A DNA stretch of 7,674 bases, from positions 1 through 7,674 of the forward strand of contig JAQYWJ010000098.1 of NCBI GenBank assembly GCA_030145005.1. The letters run 5' to 3'. Below the pieces are notes generated by a model. That model did no database searches. It saw only the letters and a program-made list of their open reading frames with translations, and had not been told where the DNA came from. Origin of the DNA: Desulfobacter sp. (GTDB taxonomy: Bacteria; Desulfobacterota; Desulfobacteria; Desulfobacterales; Desulfobacteraceae). Position 1 is the first letter of the stretch. The number at the start of each line of letters is the position of its first letter. The translations under genes were made by a program, and so were the position numbers. Below are positions 6,719-7,674 of this stretch, piece by piece.

Positions 6719-7528
6719 TCAGCCCATGGCTTTTATTTGACACAAAACAACACTGATGTTATCCAACCCGCCGGCATCATTCGCCTCCTCTAACAGGATA
6801 TCTGCACAATCCCCAACATTGAAACGCCGATTTAAAATTTTTTCAATTCTTCTGTCAGTCAGCATATTTGTTAATCCATCGCTGCAAAGAAGGTACAAGT
6901 CGTTTTTTAAATATTTGCTACAATAAGTATCCAGCTGAACATATTTATTAAATCCAATGGCCTGGGTTAAGATATTTTTCTTGGGTTGTTTTCCTATCTG
7001 ACCATGATCAAACCATTCCTGGTACAAGGAGTGGTCCTTGGTTATTTTAGTTAATTGCCCGCCTCTAAGGCGATAAATCCTGCTGTCTCCAATATGAAAA
7101 GCAATGATATAACCGCAGGAAGCCACGTATACCCCGGCAAGGGTTGTTCCCATAAATTCGTATTTTGACTTATTTTCCCGGCAGTTGGTCTGGTATAAAA
7201 TGTGATTGGCTTGGGAAACTGCATTTTCAACCACAGAGCATAAACCACTGACTTCCGGCGGAACGCCTCCTGACTCCGTGATGTCTTCCAATTGTATGTC
7301 AATAATCTCCGGCCTTAATTGGCGGGCAACAGACGCGATGACAATGGAACTTGCCTGGGCACCATTGCGCTGCCCACCCATGCCGTCAGCCAATAATAAG
7401 AATTTTCCTTGATCATTGATAAAAATGGCATCTTCATTATGTGACCGTTGCTGCCCGGGATCAGAAACACCATATGCAGAAATAAGACGAGTTTCAACTT
7501 GAAGGTTGGTTTTACCGGATTGGTTCAT
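6719..7528 (-). CDS. pppA: PP2C-family Ser/Thr phosphatase, PppA-like T6SS regulator
   Basis: A 269-aa metal-dependent (Mn/Mg) protein phosphatase expected to reverse kinase-driven phosphorylation of T6SS regulators, as PppA opposes PpkA in the threonine phosphorylation pathway. PP2C motifs in order: SDPGQQRSHNEDA (22-34), ADGMGG (47-52, metal-binding Asp48), MGTTLAG (126-132), HIGDSRIYRLRGGQL (145-159), LTQAIG (187-192), LCSDGL (214-219, metal-binding Asp217) and GGLDNISVV (253-261, Asp256). All expected metal-binding Asp residues are present, so it should be active. No signal peptide or membrane segment; cytoplasmic. The length is normal for stand-alone bacterial PP2C. The start at 7528 gives a usual N-terminus, with only a weak upstream ribosome site (CAGG about 10 nt away). 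First complete gene of the - strand operon. Confidence 0.95.
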   Translation of the reverse strand: MNQSGKTNLQVETRLISAYGVSDPGQQRSHNEDAIFINDQGKFLLLADGMGGQRNGAQASSIVIASVARQLRPEIIDIQLEDITESGGVPPEVSGLCSVVENAVSQANHILYQTNCRENKSKYEFMGTTLAGVYVASCGYIIAFHIGDSRIYRLRGGQLTKITKDHSLYQEWFDHGQIGKQPKKNILTQAIGFNKYVQLDTYCSKYLKNDLYLLCSDGLTNMLTDRRIEKILNRRFNVGDCADILLEEANDAGGLDNISVVLCQIKAMG

Positions 7529-7537
7529 GTTTTAAGT

Positions 7538-7561
7538 ACCTGTACCATAATTTTTACAGGT
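7538..7561. repeat. Inverted repeat just upstream of the phosphatase start
   Basis: Arms ACCTGTA (7538-7544) and TACAGGT (7555-7561) are perfect complements separated by 10 nt. They lie 10 nt before the phosphatase ATG and include its only candidate ribosome site (ACAGGT). It could be an operator half-site pair or an RNA hairpin that hides the ribosome site; which, if either, cannot be told from one sequence. Confidence 0.35.
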
Positions 7562-7571
7562 TGATATTTTC

Positions 7572-7588
7572 GATATTTAAATAATATC
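7572..7588. repeat. GATATT/AATATC inverted repeat over a candidate -10 box
   Basis: The arms GATATT (7572-7577) and AATATC (7583-7588) surround 5 nt, and a further GATATT copy lies at 7563-7568. The repeat overlaps the TATTAT candidate -10 hexamer, as a repressor site would. The surrounding DNA is AT-rich, so chance is a real alternative. Confidence 0.3.
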
Positions 7589-7674
7589 AGTTAAATACAT
7601 TAACGACAACAGGAAAAAAATTGCCACATACCGCCAGGTCCGGTAATGCGTCTTTTTCCGAGTCTCTACTTTTC
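7577..7674 (-). CDS. C-terminal end of a possible membrane protein (cut by the right edge)
   Basis: The frame is open from the right edge for 31 codons to a TAA at 7577-7579, 48 nt before the phosphatase start. The translation begins KVETRKKTHYRTWR, strongly basic, followed by hydrophobic YVAIFFLLSLMYL and the end TDII. That layout (positive cytoplasmic flank, then one membrane helix at the C-terminus) is what a tail-anchored or last-helix membrane protein shows, and T6SS TssL-type proteins are one possibility, but I cannot identify it from so little. A second - strand frame is also open here (28 codons, ending in VVVNVFN), so coding is not certain. Confidence 0.4.
   Translation of the reverse strand, partial: KVETRKKTHYRTWRYVAIFFLLSLMYLTDII
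7581..7609 (-). promoter_or_regulatory. Candidate sigma-70-type promoter for the phosphatase operon
   Basis: Read on the - strand: TTGTCG (complement of 7604-7609), a 17-nt spacer, then TATTAT (complement of 7581-7586), about 50 nt before the phosphatase ATG. Four of six and five of six positions match TTGACA and TATAAT. It overlaps the end of a possible upstream gene, so it could be an internal operon promoter or a chance match in AT-rich DNA. Confidence 0.35.

Noticed and set aside
7525..7548. A 7-codon leader frame (MVQVLKT) whose TGA overlaps the phosphatase ATG
   Set aside because: The ATGA overlap is suggestive of coupling, but there is no ribosome site before its ATG, and such short frames are common by chance.
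7611..7652. TACCG/CGGTA hairpin followed by a T7 run on the - strand, considered as a terminator of the gene to the right
   Set aside because: The stem is 5 bp with a 7-nt loop, and the T-run starts about 9 nt after it, too far for a standard intrinsic terminator; both also lie within an open frame.
1..7674. CRISPR arrays, tRNA or rRNA genes, insertion sequences, attachment sites
   Set aside because: No regularly spaced repeats, no cloverleaf or rRNA-like sequence, no transposase or integrase coding and no terminal repeats were seen on either strand.

Overview
The window is part of a type VI secretion system (T6SS) locus, with its structural and delivery genes on the + strand and its phospho-regulatory genes on the - strand. 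The two blocks converge near position 5100. Codon use and moderate GC content, together with the ClpV/VgrG/DUF4123 set next to a PP2C phosphatase and a Hanks-type kinase, fit a Gram-negative bacterium. A Desulfobacterota-type (Desulfobacteraceae-like) host is my guess from overall feel and cannot be proved from this sequence.

+ strand (1-5091): the left edge cuts into a ClpV/TssH AAA+ ATPase gene whose N-terminal domain lies outside the window. It is followed after 20 nt by vgrG (spike, about 741 aa), and after 6 nt by a 178-aa DUF4123 protein, the T6SS effector adaptor/chaperone family (Tap/TEC). The VgrG carries a Pro/Ser-rich C-terminal tail with a Cys pair. No effector or immunity gene follows the adaptor: the + strand block ends there.

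- strand (7674-5140), in transcription order: the last 31 codons of a possible membrane protein cut by the right edge; a 269-aa PP2C phosphatase (PppA-like); a Ser/Thr kinase (PpkA-like); and a 95-aa PAAR spike-tip protein. The kinase reading frame stops at 291 aa, just past the catalytic domain. A different frame stays open for 100 more codons and ends 33 nt before the PAAR gene. The simplest reading is a one-base frameshift in a C4 run (G4 at 5762-5765 on the + strand) that separates the kinase from its C-terminal extension.

Working together: ClpV recycles contracted sheaths, VgrG plus PAAR form the tip of the inner tube, and DUF4123 loads a cargo onto VgrG. The kinase/phosphatase pair is expected to set T6SS activity by threonine phosphorylation. 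The main points for follow-up are the kinase frameshift, the missing cargo for the VgrG/DUF4123 pair, and the PAAR gene lying in the regulatory operon rather than beside vgrG.
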